DNA from: Gammaproteobacteria bacterium
GTDB lineage: Bacteria > Pseudomonadota > Gammaproteobacteria > GCA-001735895
NCBI GenBank assembly: GCA_015494335.1
Contig: WGBK01000235.1
Location: 1 to 11,182 of the forward strand
DNA length: 11,182 bases
Direction of reading: 5' to 3'
A program made the position numbers and the translations under genes. Each line of letters begins with the position of its first letter. The first letter of the stretch is position 1. The notes beneath the pieces were generated by a model that ran no database searches, had not been told where the DNA came from, and was given only the letters and a program-made list of their open reading frames with translations. This document shows positions 1 through 6,464 of the stretch, piece after piece.

Positions 1-127
1 CACCTGGGGGCTGGGCGTCTATATCGGCCAGGCCCTGATCATAGATGTGTTCACGGCCTTCACCTTCCTGCCGATACTGGTGTACTGGCTGAAGCCGGGC
101 TACATCTTCAAGGCCCTGCAACGCTGA
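1..127 (+). CDS. C-terminal end of an integral membrane protein, probably an RND/MMPL-type exporter (5' truncated by window)
   Basis: Only the last 41 codons are present, reading from base 2 to a TGA at 125-127. The peptide begins TWGLGVYIGQALIIDVFTAF, continues through a hydrophobic stretch with LPILVYWLKP, and ends KALQR. That is one long transmembrane helix followed by a short basic cytoplasmic tail. A final helix ending in an F-LP-L pattern and a short charged tail is usual for the last segment of RND-superfamily (MMPL/predicted exporter) permeases, which is the basis for the tentative family call. Too little is visible for any substrate or pathway assignment; another polytopic membrane protein is possible. 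The gene is followed 25 bases later by a strong rho-independent terminator, so it ends its transcription unit. It faces the DUF1841 gene tail to tail. Confidence 0.45.
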   Translation, partial: TWGLGVYIGQALIIDVFTAFTFLPILVYWLKPGYIFKALQR

Positions 128-152
128 TCCGAACCCGGATCCATAACCTTGC

Positions 153-176
153 AACCCGGCTTCGGCCGGGTTTTTT
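153..176 (+). terminator. Rho-independent terminator after the membrane protein gene
   Basis: A perfect 8-bp stem (AACCCGGC at 153-160 pairing with GCCGGGTT at 165-172) is capped by a TTCG tetraloop closed by a C-G pair, the exceptionally stable UUCG type. The T run (171-176) starts within the last two bases of the stem. It ends the plus-strand transcript. Read from the minus strand the hairpin lacks a following T run, so it is at best a weak terminator for the rnf-nth-DUF1841 operon, whose last stop is at 231. Confidence 0.9.
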
Positions 177-230
177 CTGGCTGATCGAAAGGGGGCTGAA
201 CCAAGCTGTATTCGGGCAGCGAAAGGCGGA

Positions 231-653
231 TCAAGCCAGATTTCGCAGGCACTCCAGAAACGCCTGTTCATCGGGCGGCAGACCATCTCTCTGCGCCTGC
301 CACAGCGCCTGCCCGAGGCATTCCATCATCGCGTGCTCCGCATCGTGGACTCCGAGACGGCGGCACAACCTGCTGTGAATGTCTCGAATGCCGGCGGGCC
401 GGTCGACCTGGGCCTGTTCGCGCAGGGAGAGGTGCATGGCCAGGTGCAGAAAGGGATTGGACTGGCCGCTGTCGGCATCGAATTCGGCACTCAGGGCATG
501 CTCCGGGTCCGACAGCAGTGCGTCGTATTCCGGGTGCAGTTGCAGCACATCGGCGATCAGGGCTTCCATGGGTTCGAGGGGGCGGCCCTGCTCGAGCTTG
601 TCGCGCACATCGAGGAAGACGCGGCGCATCTGGTCGCGGTTGCCGTACATCAT
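231..653 (-). CDS. DUF1841 family protein
   Basis: A 140-residue soluble protein of unknown function, recognised as DUF1841 by its whole-length pattern: the start MMYGNRDQMRRVF, then EPMEALIADVLQLHPEY, then QSNPFLHLAMHLSLREQ, RPAGIRDI, and the C-terminal HAMMECLGQALWQAQR and FLECLRNL. It has no signal peptide or membrane helix and appears all-helical. The His and acidic residues in HPEY, SNPFLHL and AEHAMMECLGE-like segments are typical of the family. The start is the first ATG of an ATGATG pair at 653-648: its ATGA overlaps the nth stop (650-652) and no good Shine-Dalgarno site precedes it, so it is probably translated by coupling to nth. The frame stays open upstream inside nth, but that stretch has no family similarity. 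As last gene of the rnf-nth operon it might relate to redox or DNA-repair work; that is only inference from position. Confidence 0.88.
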   Translation of the reverse strand: MMYGNRDQMRRVFLDVRDKLEQGRPLEPMEALIADVLQLHPEYDALLSDPEHALSAEFDADSGQSNPFLHLAMHLSLREQAQVDRPAGIRDIHSRLCRRLGVHDAEHAMMECLGQALWQAQRDGLPPDEQAFLECLRNLA

Positions 654-1282
654 TCGGTCTTGTGCTTGTATTCGCAAAGATCCTCGATGATGCAGCTGCC
701 GCAGCGTGGCTTGCGCGCAACGCAGGTGTAGCGGCCGTGCAGGATCAGCCAATGGTGAGCGTCCTTCTTGAACTCGTCGGGGACAAGGCGTTCGAGTCGT
801 TTTTCCACCTCGAGGGGGTTCTTCCCCTTGGCGATGCCGGTGCGGTTGCAGACGCGGAAGATATGGGTGTCCACGGCGATGGTAGGTTCGCCGAAAGCCG
901 TGTTGAGCACCACATTGGCGGTCTTTCGGCCGACGCCGGGCAGGGCTTCCAACTCCTCGCGGGTACGCGGTACCTGGCCTTTGTATTTCTCCACCAGGAT
1001 GCGGCAGGTCTTGATGATATTTTCGGCCTTGCTGTTGTAGAGCCCGATGGTCTTGATGTATTGCTTGAGGCCATCGACACCGAGTTCCAGCATGGCCTGG
1101 GGTGTCGGTGCGTCCTCGAACAGTTTTTTCGTGGCCTTGTTGACGCCCACATCGGTGGCCTGGGCGGACAGGATGACGGCAATCAGCAGTTCGAACTCGT
1201 TGCGGTAGTTGAGCTCGGTGGTCGGGTTCGGATTGTGCTCGCGCAGGCGGCGAAAGATCTCGATGCGTTTTTCGCGGTTCAC
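650..1282 (-). CDS. nth: Endonuclease III (bifunctional DNA glycosylase/AP lyase)
   Basis: This enzyme excises oxidised pyrimidines (thymine glycol and similar) and nicks the abasic site in base excision repair. At 210 residues it is nearly collinear with E. coli Nth (211). The helix-hairpin-helix is LPGVGRKTANVV at 114-125 with catalytic Lys120; the catalytic Asp is Asp138 in AVDTHIFRV. The C-terminal [4Fe-4S] loop has Cys187, Cys194, Cys197 and Cys203 (C-x6-C-x2-C-x5-C). All six key residues have the E. coli numbers. The start codon is GTG at 1282, supported by alignment of NREKRIEI with the family N terminus. It lies 6 bases after the rnfE stop and has no strong Shine-Dalgarno site, so it is likely expressed from the rnf message. 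Its stop overlaps the DUF1841 start in an ATGA. Confidence 0.97.
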   Translation of the reverse strand: MNREKRIEIFRRLREHNPNPTTELNYRNEFELLIAVILSAQATDVGVNKATKKLFEDAPTPQAMLELGVDGLKQYIKTIGLYNSKAENIIKTCRILVEKYKGQVPRTREELEALPGVGRKTANVVLNTAFGEPTIAVDTHIFRVCNRTGIAKGKNPLEVEKRLERLVPDEFKKDAHHWLILHGRYTCVARKPRCGSCIIEDLCEYKHKTE

Positions 1283-1288
1283 GGTGGA

Positions 1289-1960
1289 TCAGCCTGCGGG
1301 AGCGGGCGCCAGGGCCTGGGCTGTGGAACGGAAACGCTGCTCGATCAGGTTCTTGCCGGCAATCAGCAATGCCAGCCCGAAGAAGGCGCCGGGCGGCAGT
1401 ATGGCGATGAGGAAGCCTTCATAGTCGTCGAACAGAGTCAAGGTCATCGACTGGCCGGCGGAACCGAACAGCAGCTCGGCCTGGGCGAACAGGGTGCCGG
1501 CGCCGATGATCTCGCGCAGGCTGCCGAGCACCAGCAGCACCAGCAGGAAACCCAGGCCCATCATGAAGCCGTCGAGAGCCGAGGCGCCGACGGGGTTGCG
1601 CGAGGCAAAGGCCTCGGCGCGGCCGACAATGGAACAGTTGGTGACGATCAGCGGAATGAAGATGCCGAGCACCAGGTAGAGTTCGTAGAACCAGGCCTGC
1701 ATCACCAGCTCGATGGTGGTGACGATGCAGGCGATGATCAATACGAACACGGGCAGACGCACTTCCTGACGCACCAGGTTGCGGATCAGCGACACGATGG
1801 TATTGGAGATCACCAGCGTGGCCAGGGTCGCCAGCCCCAGCCCGAGGCCGTTGACCGCGCTGTTGGTGACGGCCAGCAACGGGCACAGGCCGAGCAACTG
1901 CACCAGCGCGACATTGTTCTTCCACAAGCCGTTTTCGATGATTTCGCGATTTTCGCTCAT
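1289..1960 (-). CDS. rnfE: Electron transport complex subunit RnfE (RsxE)
   Basis: A 223-residue integral membrane subunit of the Rnf/Rsx complex and a paralogue of RnfA. With RnfA it forms the membrane core, in inverted topology, thought to hold an Fe-S cluster and to take part in ion translocation. About six transmembrane helices are visible. Signature segments are NNVALVQLLGLCPLLAVTNS near 16-34, with Cys26, and LGIFIPLIVTNCSIVGRAEA near 98-117, with Cys109; these cysteines match the cluster-binding pair of the RnfA/E and NqrD/E family. LREIIGAGTLF and the ILPPGAFF motif near the C terminus are also characteristic. The start ATG at 1960 overlaps the rnfG stop (ATGA). A full AAGGAGG ribosome site lies 10 bases upstream, inside rnfG; the frame continues further upstream but that part is only the alternate frame of rnfG. 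Confidence 0.96.
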   Translation of the reverse strand: MSENREIIENGLWKNNVALVQLLGLCPLLAVTNSAVNGLGLGLATLATLVISNTIVSLIRNLVRQEVRLPVFVLIIACIVTTIELVMQAWFYELYLVLGIFIPLIVTNCSIVGRAEAFASRNPVGASALDGFMMGLGFLLVLLVLGSLREIIGAGTLFAQAELLFGSAGQSMTLTLFDDYEGFLIAILPPGAFFGLALLIAGKNLIEQRFRSTAQALAPAPAG

Positions 1961-2568
1961 TGGAACAGTTCCTCCTTGTGCTCGTCGTAGTATTCGAGCG
2001 CATTCTTTACCGCCTTGACGATGGCGCGCGGCGTGATCGTGGCACCGGTCATCTGGTCGAAGGCGCCGCCGTCGCGCTTGACCTTCCATTGATCAGCCGG
2101 GGGCTGACCGAGAGACTTGCCGTCGAACTGCAGAATCCAGCTCGACTTGCGGGTTTCGATGCCGTCGCCGAGCCCCGGTGTCTCGTTGTGCTTGACCACG
2201 CGCACGCCGGCCAGGCGGCCGTCGGTATAGATACCGACCAGCAATTCGATTGGACCGCTGTAGCCATCGGGTGCGACGACCTTGAAGATGATGGCCACCG
2301 GCTTGCCGTTCTTGCGTGCCCGCCAGGCCGTGACAGGGCCGTCGCTGCCCAGCTTCCATGCATGAGGCAGCTGGACCGTGTCGCTGGCGATATCGTTGTC
2401 GAAGCGATCTGCCGGCAGGAGCTGGTGCAGGGCCTTGAGCAGGGCATCGCGTTCGTTCTGCTCGATACGATCCTCGGTGGCCACGAAGGTGGAAGCCACC
2501 AGGCCTACGCCCACCACCGCGAACAGCCACAACAGGAAGCCGGAGATCAGGACCTGCTTGTAGTTCAT
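1957..2568 (-). CDS. rnfG: Electron transport complex subunit RnfG (RsxG), covalent-FMN subunit
   Basis: A 203-residue subunit with one N-terminal membrane anchor (about 6-28) and a periplasmic FMN-binding domain. It carries electrons inside the Rnf complex through FMN attached to threonine by a phosphoester bond. The flavinylation motif is MTGATITP at 173-180, with Thr177 the expected attachment site. The HNETPGLGDGIE segment (127-138) and the WKVKRDGGAFDQ lead-in (161-172) are typical of the FMN-binding domain shared with NqrC. Such proteins need a flavin transferase (ApbE); none is in this window. The ATG at 2568 overlaps the rnfD stop in an ATGA, and a GAGGG ribosome site lies 6 bases upstream within rnfD. 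The 3' end overlaps rnfE by 4 bases. Length and gene order match E. coli RsxG. Confidence 0.95.
   Translation of the reverse strand: MNYKQVLISGFLLWLFAVVGVGLVASTFVATEDRIEQNERDALLKALHQLLPADRFDNDIASDTVQLPHAWKLGSDGPVTAWRARKNGKPVAIIFKVVAPDGYSGPIELLVGIYTDGRLAGVRVVKHNETPGLGDGIETRKSSWILQFDGKSLGQPPADQWKVKRDGGAFDQMTGATITPRAIVKAVKNALEYYDEHKEELFQ
1971..1977 (-). promoter_or_regulatory. Strong Shine-Dalgarno site for rnfE inside rnfG
   Basis: A complete AAGGAGG on the minus strand lies 10 bases before the rnfE ATG (1960), within the last codons of rnfG. It fixes the rnfE start and means rnfE can be initiated independently as well as by coupling through the ATGA overlap. Confidence 0.7.
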
Positions 2569-3599
2569 GTTTCACCCTCATCCTCGATCTCGCCGTAGAC
2601 GCGGGGCTGGGTGTAGTAGTCGATCAGCGGCGTCGCCATGTTGGCCAGCAGAACCGCGAAGGCCACGCCGTCGGGGAAGCTGCCCCAGCTGCGGATGATA
2701 TACACCAGCAGGCCGATCAGCGCGCCGTAGACGAGGCGCCCGCGCGGCGTGGTGGCGGCGGTGACCGGGTCGGTGGCGATGAAGAAAGCGCCGAGCATGA
2801 GCCCGCCAGAGAACAGGTGGAAGCCCGGCGAGGCTGTGCCGTCAGGGTCGATCAGCCAGAACAGGGTGGCGATCAGCAACAGCGAACCGATCATCGCCAC
2901 CGGGATGTGCCAGCGAATGGTGCCGGTGAGGAGCAGGAACAGCCCGCCGATGAACCACCAGTTGGCGATCCACTCCCAGCCCACGCCGCCGAAATCGCCG
3001 AACAGCGGCGACTGGCGGATCTCGCTGATGGTCATATCCATGCCGAGGGAAGTCTTGTAATGGTCCAGTGGCGTGGCCGAGGTCAGGGCGTCCCATTGGC
3101 CGGTGTCGGTGATGCCGAACAGGTAGCGCAGCGAATCCATCCAGCCCAGCGGCTGCTCGCTGAGGGACACGGGCGGGAACCAGGTGGTCATCTCCCTGGG
3201 GAAGGCGATCAGCACCACAACAAAGCCGATCATGGCCGGGTTGAAGGGGTTGAAACCGAGGCCGCCGTAGAGATGCTTGCCGGCGATCATAGCAAAGCCG
3301 ATGCCGGTGGCGATCAGCCACCAGGGGCTGTGCATCGGGATCGACAGCGCGAACAGCCAGGCCGTGACCAGCGCCGAGAAATCTCCGAGGTAGGGTTTCA
3401 GCGGCCGCTTGCGCAGCAGCAGCACGATGGCCTCCAGCGCCAGCGCCAGTGCCGATGCAAAGGCGATGTTGATCAGCACACCGGGACCGAAGTACCAGGC
3501 ATAGGCCAGGGTGCCGGGAACCAGTGCCAGAACCACATACAGCATCATGCGGTTGGTCGAGGACGACGGCGTCACGAAGGGTGAGTAGAGGTGGCTCAT
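2565..3599 (-). CDS. rnfD: Electron transport complex subunit RnfD (RsxD), membrane FMN subunit
   Basis: A 344-residue polytopic inner-membrane protein of the NqrB/RnfD family. Hydrophobic helices are spread along the chain (roughly 18-36, 41-62, 72-90, 93-110, 118-134, 214-227, 232-250, 265-280, 288-303, 312-326). Conserved sequence is seen in GKHLYGGLGFNPFNPAMIG (107-125) and in the FMN-attachment segment TSATPLDHYK (173-182), where Thr176 is the expected covalent FMN site. SWGSFPDGVAFAVLLANMA (304-322) is the typical C-terminal block. Its role is to pass electrons through the membrane and to contribute to ion transport. The ATG at 3599 overlaps the rnfC stop (ATGA), with GGGAG 4 bases upstream as ribosome site. 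The last four bases overlap rnfG. Confidence 0.96.
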   Translation of the reverse strand: MSHLYSPFVTPSSSTNRMMLYVVLALVPGTLAYAWYFGPGVLINIAFASALALALEAIVLLLRKRPLKPYLGDFSALVTAWLFALSIPMHSPWWLIATGIGFAMIAGKHLYGGLGFNPFNPAMIGFVVVLIAFPREMTTWFPPVSLSEQPLGWMDSLRYLFGITDTGQWDALTSATPLDHYKTSLGMDMTISEIRQSPLFGDFGGVGWEWIANWWFIGGLFLLLTGTIRWHIPVAMIGSLLLIATLFWLIDPDGTASPGFHLFSGGLMLGAFFIATDPVTAATTPRGRLVYGALIGLLVYIIRSWGSFPDGVAFAVLLANMATPLIDYYTQPRVYGEIEDEGET

Positions 3600-5251
3600 G
3601 ATTCTCCCGAATTCTTCTGTTGGCGACGGGCTTCCGCCTCCTCGATCTGGCGTTGCTGGGCCGGCGTCAGGTTGTCGGTGTTCTTCGGCTCCACGGCCTG
3701 GGCCGCCTTGCGCGCCTTGACGCGCTCCAGCGCGGCCTGCACCGCATCGGCGGCCACCTGCTTGCCGGCCTTGGCATCCCCTTCTGCGGCCTTCTTTTTG
3801 GCCAGGGCTTCGCGCTTCTTGCGCCGGCGTTCCTCTTCCTCGGCCTTCTGGCGGGCGATGCGGGCTTCGCGAAATTCATGCCGCCGGCGCGCGCGGTCGG
3901 ATTTCCAGGTCTTGCGCTGCTGCTCGCGCAGTTCGCTCTTGGCGTAGCGATAGAGCTGCACCAGTGGCAGGTGACTGGGGCAGACCGCTGCGCAGCAACC
4001 GCATTCGATGCAGTCGAACAGGTGGTATTCCTCGGCCTTGTCGAACTGGCGGGCACGGCCATACCAGTAGAGTTGCTGTGGCAGCAGCTTGGCTGGGCAG
4101 ACATCGGTACAGCGCCCGCAGCGCACGCATTCGTGTTCCTCGGGACGGTGATCACGGTTGAGCACCAGCAGGCAGTTGGCGGCCTTGACGGTGCCGGCAT
4201 CGAGACGCACCTCGAAACCCATCATCGGACCGCCCATGATCGGTTCCGGGCGTTCCACGGTAAAGCCCCCGGCCAGCTCCACCAGGTGCGAGAAGGGCGT
4301 GCCCAGGGGGACCAGCCAGTTGCCGGGTTCGCGCAGGGCGGTGCCGGTCACGGTCACGATGCGATGGGTCAGCGGCTCGCCACGGTCCAGGGCATCGCTG
4401 ATGGCGGCGCAGGTACCGACATTCTGGCACAGCAGGCCGATCTCGAAGGCCAGGTGACGGCTTTTCACCTCGTGACCGGTGAGAATCTTGATCAGCTGCT
4501 TTTCGCCGCCGGAAGGATAGATCGTCGGGATGGTGACGACCCGTGTATTCGCGAGATTCGACTCATCCAGCGCCTGTTGCAGGGCTGCGATGGCCCGGGG
4601 CTTGTTGTCCTCGATACCGATCAGGGTTTCCTCCGGTGTGAGGATGCGCTGCAGGTGGCCGATCCCGGCGATGATGGCATCGGGGCGGTCCTGCATCAGG
4701 CGATCGTCGCAGGTGATCCAGGGTTCGCACTCGGCACCGTTGATGATCAGGCTGCGGATCGGGTGCGCGGCGGCCGTGCCGACCTTGGCCGAGGTCGGGA
4801 ACACGGCGCCGCCGAGACCGACGATGCCGGCCTCGCGGATAAGCTGCAACAGGGTTTGTGCATCGCTGTTCGCGACATCGACGGGCTCGAAGCCGACGGC
4901 CTCGTCGAGGCCGTCCGGTTCGATCACGATGCAGCGGTCGGACTTTCCGGATGGATGGGCCACCGGCCGGTCTTCGATGGCAACGACGGTACCGGAGGTC
5001 GGCGCGTGGATGGGCGCGGCCACGCGTTCCGGTGTATCGGCGATTTTCTGGCCGCGCAGCACCCGTTCCCCCGGCTTGACCAGGGGGTCGCAGGGCTCGC
5101 CGATGTGCTGCTTCAGGCGCAGTACCAGTTGTTCGGGCAGGCGGGCCTGCTGCAACGGGCGCTGCATCGATTCCTGCTTGTGGTCCTCGAGATGGAGGCC
5201 GCCGTGGAAATGATGCAGGTGGAAGGGCAGTCGGCTGGAACCGTCAGGCAT
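3596..5251 (-). CDS. rnfC: Electron transport complex subunit RnfC (RsxC), NADH/FMN and Fe-S subunit
   Basis: A 551-residue peripheral cytoplasmic subunit thought to exchange electrons with NADH. Domains in order: an N-terminal RnfC segment with FHGGLHLEDHKQES and VHAPTSGTV-like IHAPTSGTV; a Rossmann-like NADH/FMN part with GLGGAVFPT (145-153) and INGAECEP (170-177); a SLBB-type region; two [4Fe-4S] motifs at Cys375/378/381/385 and Cys414/417/420/424; then a charged Ala/Lys/Arg-rich tail of about 100 residues, probably helical or coiled coil. E. coli RsxC has a much longer tail, so this is a short-tailed version. I chose the ATG at 5251, which overlaps rnfB by 8 bases and has GAGG 9 bases upstream. 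An in-frame ATG at 5269 would add six residues, but its purine-rich stretch touches the codon. Confidence 0.95.
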   Translation of the reverse strand: MPDGSSRLPFHLHHFHGGLHLEDHKQESMQRPLQQARLPEQLVLRLKQHIGEPCDPLVKPGERVLRGQKIADTPERVAAPIHAPTSGTVVAIEDRPVAHPSGKSDRCIVIEPDGLDEAVGFEPVDVANSDAQTLLQLIREAGIVGLGGAVFPTSAKVGTAAAHPIRSLIINGAECEPWITCDDRLMQDRPDAIIAGIGHLQRILTPEETLIGIEDNKPRAIAALQQALDESNLANTRVVTIPTIYPSGGEKQLIKILTGHEVKSRHLAFEIGLLCQNVGTCAAISDALDRGEPLTHRIVTVTGTALREPGNWLVPLGTPFSHLVELAGGFTVERPEPIMGGPMMGFEVRLDAGTVKAANCLLVLNRDHRPEEHECVRCGRCTDVCPAKLLPQQLYWYGRARQFDKAEEYHLFDCIECGCCAAVCPSHLPLVQLYRYAKSELREQQRKTWKSDRARRRHEFREARIARQKAEEEERRRKKREALAKKKAAEGDAKAGKQVAADAVQAALERVKARKAAQAVEPKNTDNLTPAQQRQIEEAEARRQQKNSGES

Positions 5252-5834
5252 GGGCCGGAACCTCGTCATCCTCTTCGGGATAGGCTTCGCCCGGCAGGGG
5301 CGGCGGCTCCCATTTCCAGTCGTCCAGGGTCTGCGGCAGGGGTTCCATGGTGATGCAGTCCACCGGGCAGGGCGGGATGCACAGCTCGCAGCCGGTGCAT
5401 TCGTCGGCGATTACCGTGTGCATGTGCTTGGCCGCGCCGAGGATGGCGTCCACCGGGCAGGCCTGAATGCAGAGGGTGCAGCCGATGCAGGTCTGTTCGT
5501 CGATGACCGCCACCATCGGCACGGCCTTGTGCTCGCCGTGTTCCTCGTTGAGGGGCTCCGGCTCGACGCCGAGCAGATCGGCCAGGGCGACGATGACCTG
5601 CTCGCCGCCGGGCGGGCACTGGTTGATCGGTGCCTCGCCGTTGGCAATGGCCTCGGCATAGGGGCGGCAGCCGGCGTATCCGCACTGGCCACACTGGGTC
5701 TGTGGCAGCAGGGCATCGATCTGGTCCACCAGCGGATTGCCTTCGACGCGATAGCGGATTGCGGCGTAACCAAGCAGCAGCCCGAAACTGCCGGCGATGA
5801 ATCCGAGGACCAGGACCGCGATGAGTATGATCAT
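5244..5834 (-). CDS. rnfB: Electron transport complex subunit RnfB (RsxB), ferredoxin-like subunit
   Basis: A 196-residue subunit (E. coli RsxB is 192) that relays electrons between ferredoxin and the membrane core. Residues 1-25 form a single N-terminal membrane helix. Next is the 4Fe-4S domain with Cys48, Cys51, Cys56 and Cys73 (CGQCGYAGCRPYAEAI). Two ferredoxin-type [4Fe-4S] motifs follow: Cys116/119/122/126 (CIGCTLCIQACP) and Cys146/149/152/156 (CTGCELCIPPCP). The C terminus is acidic and proline-rich. The ATG at 5834 lies 2 bases after the rnfA stop, with an AAGGG ribosome site 6 bases upstream inside rnfA. The 3' end overlaps rnfC by 8 bases. All twelve cluster cysteines are present, so it should be functional. 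Confidence 0.97.
   Translation of the reverse strand: MIILIAVLVLGFIAGSFGLLLGYAAIRYRVEGNPLVDQIDALLPQTQCGQCGYAGCRPYAEAIANGEAPINQCPPGGEQVIVALADLLGVEPEPLNEEHGEHKAVPMVAVIDEQTCIGCTLCIQACPVDAILGAAKHMHTVIADECTGCELCIPPCPVDCITMEPLPQTLDDWKWEPPPLPGEAYPEEDDEVPAHA
5261..5264 (-). promoter_or_regulatory. Ribosome binding site that decides the rnfC start
   Basis: GAGG on the minus strand lies 9 bases before the ATG at 5251, inside the 3' end of rnfB. It supports the shorter RnfC (551 residues) over the in-frame ATG at 5269, which has only a purine run directly abutting it. Confidence 0.5.
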
Positions 5835-5836
5835 GA

Positions 5837-6415
5837 TCAGCCCTTGACCAGTCCGCCCAGCCCCATGAAGGCCAGCGACATCAGTCCGGCGGTGACCAGG
5901 CCGATGGCCGCGCCCTGAAAGGGTGCCGGAACGTCGGCGGCATTGACCCGCTCGCGCATCGCGGCGAAGAAGATCAGCACCATCGAGAAGCCGACCGCGG
6001 CGCCGAAGCCGTAGAAGGCGGATTCGAGGAAGCTGTGCTGCTCCTGGGTATTGAGCAGGGCGACGCCTAGCACGGCGCAGTTGGTGGTGATCAGCGGCAG
6101 GAAGATGCCGAGCACGTTGTACAGCACGGGACTGGTCTTGTGCACCACCATTTCGGTGAAGTTGACCACCGCGGCAATGGTGAGAATGAAGGCGATGGTG
6201 CGCAGGAACTCGAGTCCCAGCGGGGCCAGCAGCCAGGTATTGACCAGGTAGCTGAGCACTGCCGACAGGGTCAGCACGAAGGTGGTGGCCGCGCTCATGC
6301 CGATCGCGGTCTCGACCTTGCGCGACACGCCCATGAACGGGCACAGGCCGAGGAACTTCACCAGCACGATGTTGTTGACGAAGATGGTGCTGATCAGTAT
6401 GAGAACGAATTCCAT
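5837..6415 (-). CDS. rnfA: Electron transport complex subunit RnfA (RsxA)
   Basis: A 192-residue membrane subunit with six predicted helices and no soluble domain. It is paired with RnfE in the ion-translocating core. Strong family signatures are VNNIVLVKFLGLCPFMGVSR near 13-32, with Cys25, the TEMVVHKTSPVLYNVLGIFL region (88-107), LITTNCAVLGVALL (108-121) with Cys113, and the C-terminal RERVNAADVPAPF and GLMSLAFMG. Cys25 and Cys113 correspond to the conserved cluster-ligand cysteines of RnfA/NqrE. The start ATG at 6415 gives the same length and N terminus as E. coli RsxA. There is no Shine-Dalgarno sequence before it: the eight bases upstream are CCCCCGCC. A consensus TATAAT box ends just 8 bases upstream of the ATG. 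This is the first gene of the operon; rnfB follows after 2 bases. Confidence 0.97.
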   Translation of the reverse strand: MEFVLILISTIFVNNIVLVKFLGLCPFMGVSRKVETAIGMSAATTFVLTLSAVLSYLVNTWLLAPLGLEFLRTIAFILTIAAVVNFTEMVVHKTSPVLYNVLGIFLPLITTNCAVLGVALLNTQEQHSFLESAFYGFGAAVGFSMVLIFFAAMRERVNAADVPAPFQGAAIGLVTAGLMSLAFMGLGGLVKG

Positions 6416-6423
6416 GGCGGGGG

Positions 6424-6429
6424 ATTATA
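6424..6429 (-). promoter_or_regulatory. Consensus -10 box in front of rnfA (probable rnf operon promoter)
   Basis: The minus strand reads TATAAT, a perfect sigma70 -10 hexamer in an otherwise very GC-rich 49-base gap. No good -35 is present; the best is TGGATT (3 of 6) at 6448-6453 with an 18-base spacer. With usual spacing, transcription would start about 2 bases before the rnfA ATG at 6415, predicting a leaderless or near-leaderless message. Upstream transcripts from the EEP gene could also read in. Confidence 0.5.
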
Positions 6430-6439
6430 CGGCCCCGGG

Positions 6440-6460
6440 AAGGCTGTAATCCACAGCTTT
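6440..6460. repeat. Short inverted repeat over the -35 region of rnfA
   Basis: Arms AAGGCTGT (6440-6447) and ACAGCTTT (6453-6460) flank the 5-base spacer AATCC, with one imperfect position. It sits directly after the EEP stop (6465) and over the place where the rnfA -35 should be. No T run follows on the minus strand, so it is a poor terminator for the EEP gene. It could be an operator site; there is no recognised regulator match. Confidence 0.35.
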
Positions 6461-6464
6461 CTGG

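Noticed and set aside
126..141. GATCC/GGATC hairpin at the stop of the first gene
   Set aside because: Only five base pairs with no T run; the real terminator is the hairpin at 153-176.
654..752. 33-residue N-terminal extension of the DUF1841 protein
   Set aside because: The extension lies inside the conserved 3' part of nth and has no family similarity; the ATGA overlap at 650-653 is the natural start.
518..1990. Long open frame (about 490 codons) on the plus strand across nth and rnfE
   Set aside because: It is antisense to well-conserved nth and rnfE, has no recognisable domain, and its composition (Gln/His/Gly/Asp-rich) is typical of the complement of GC-rich coding DNA.
3620..5353. Long open frame (about 577 codons) on the plus strand opposite rnfC and the end of rnfB
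   Set aside because: Antisense shadow of the real rnfC and rnfB genes, which carry complete Fe-S motifs; no domain or plausible start signal.
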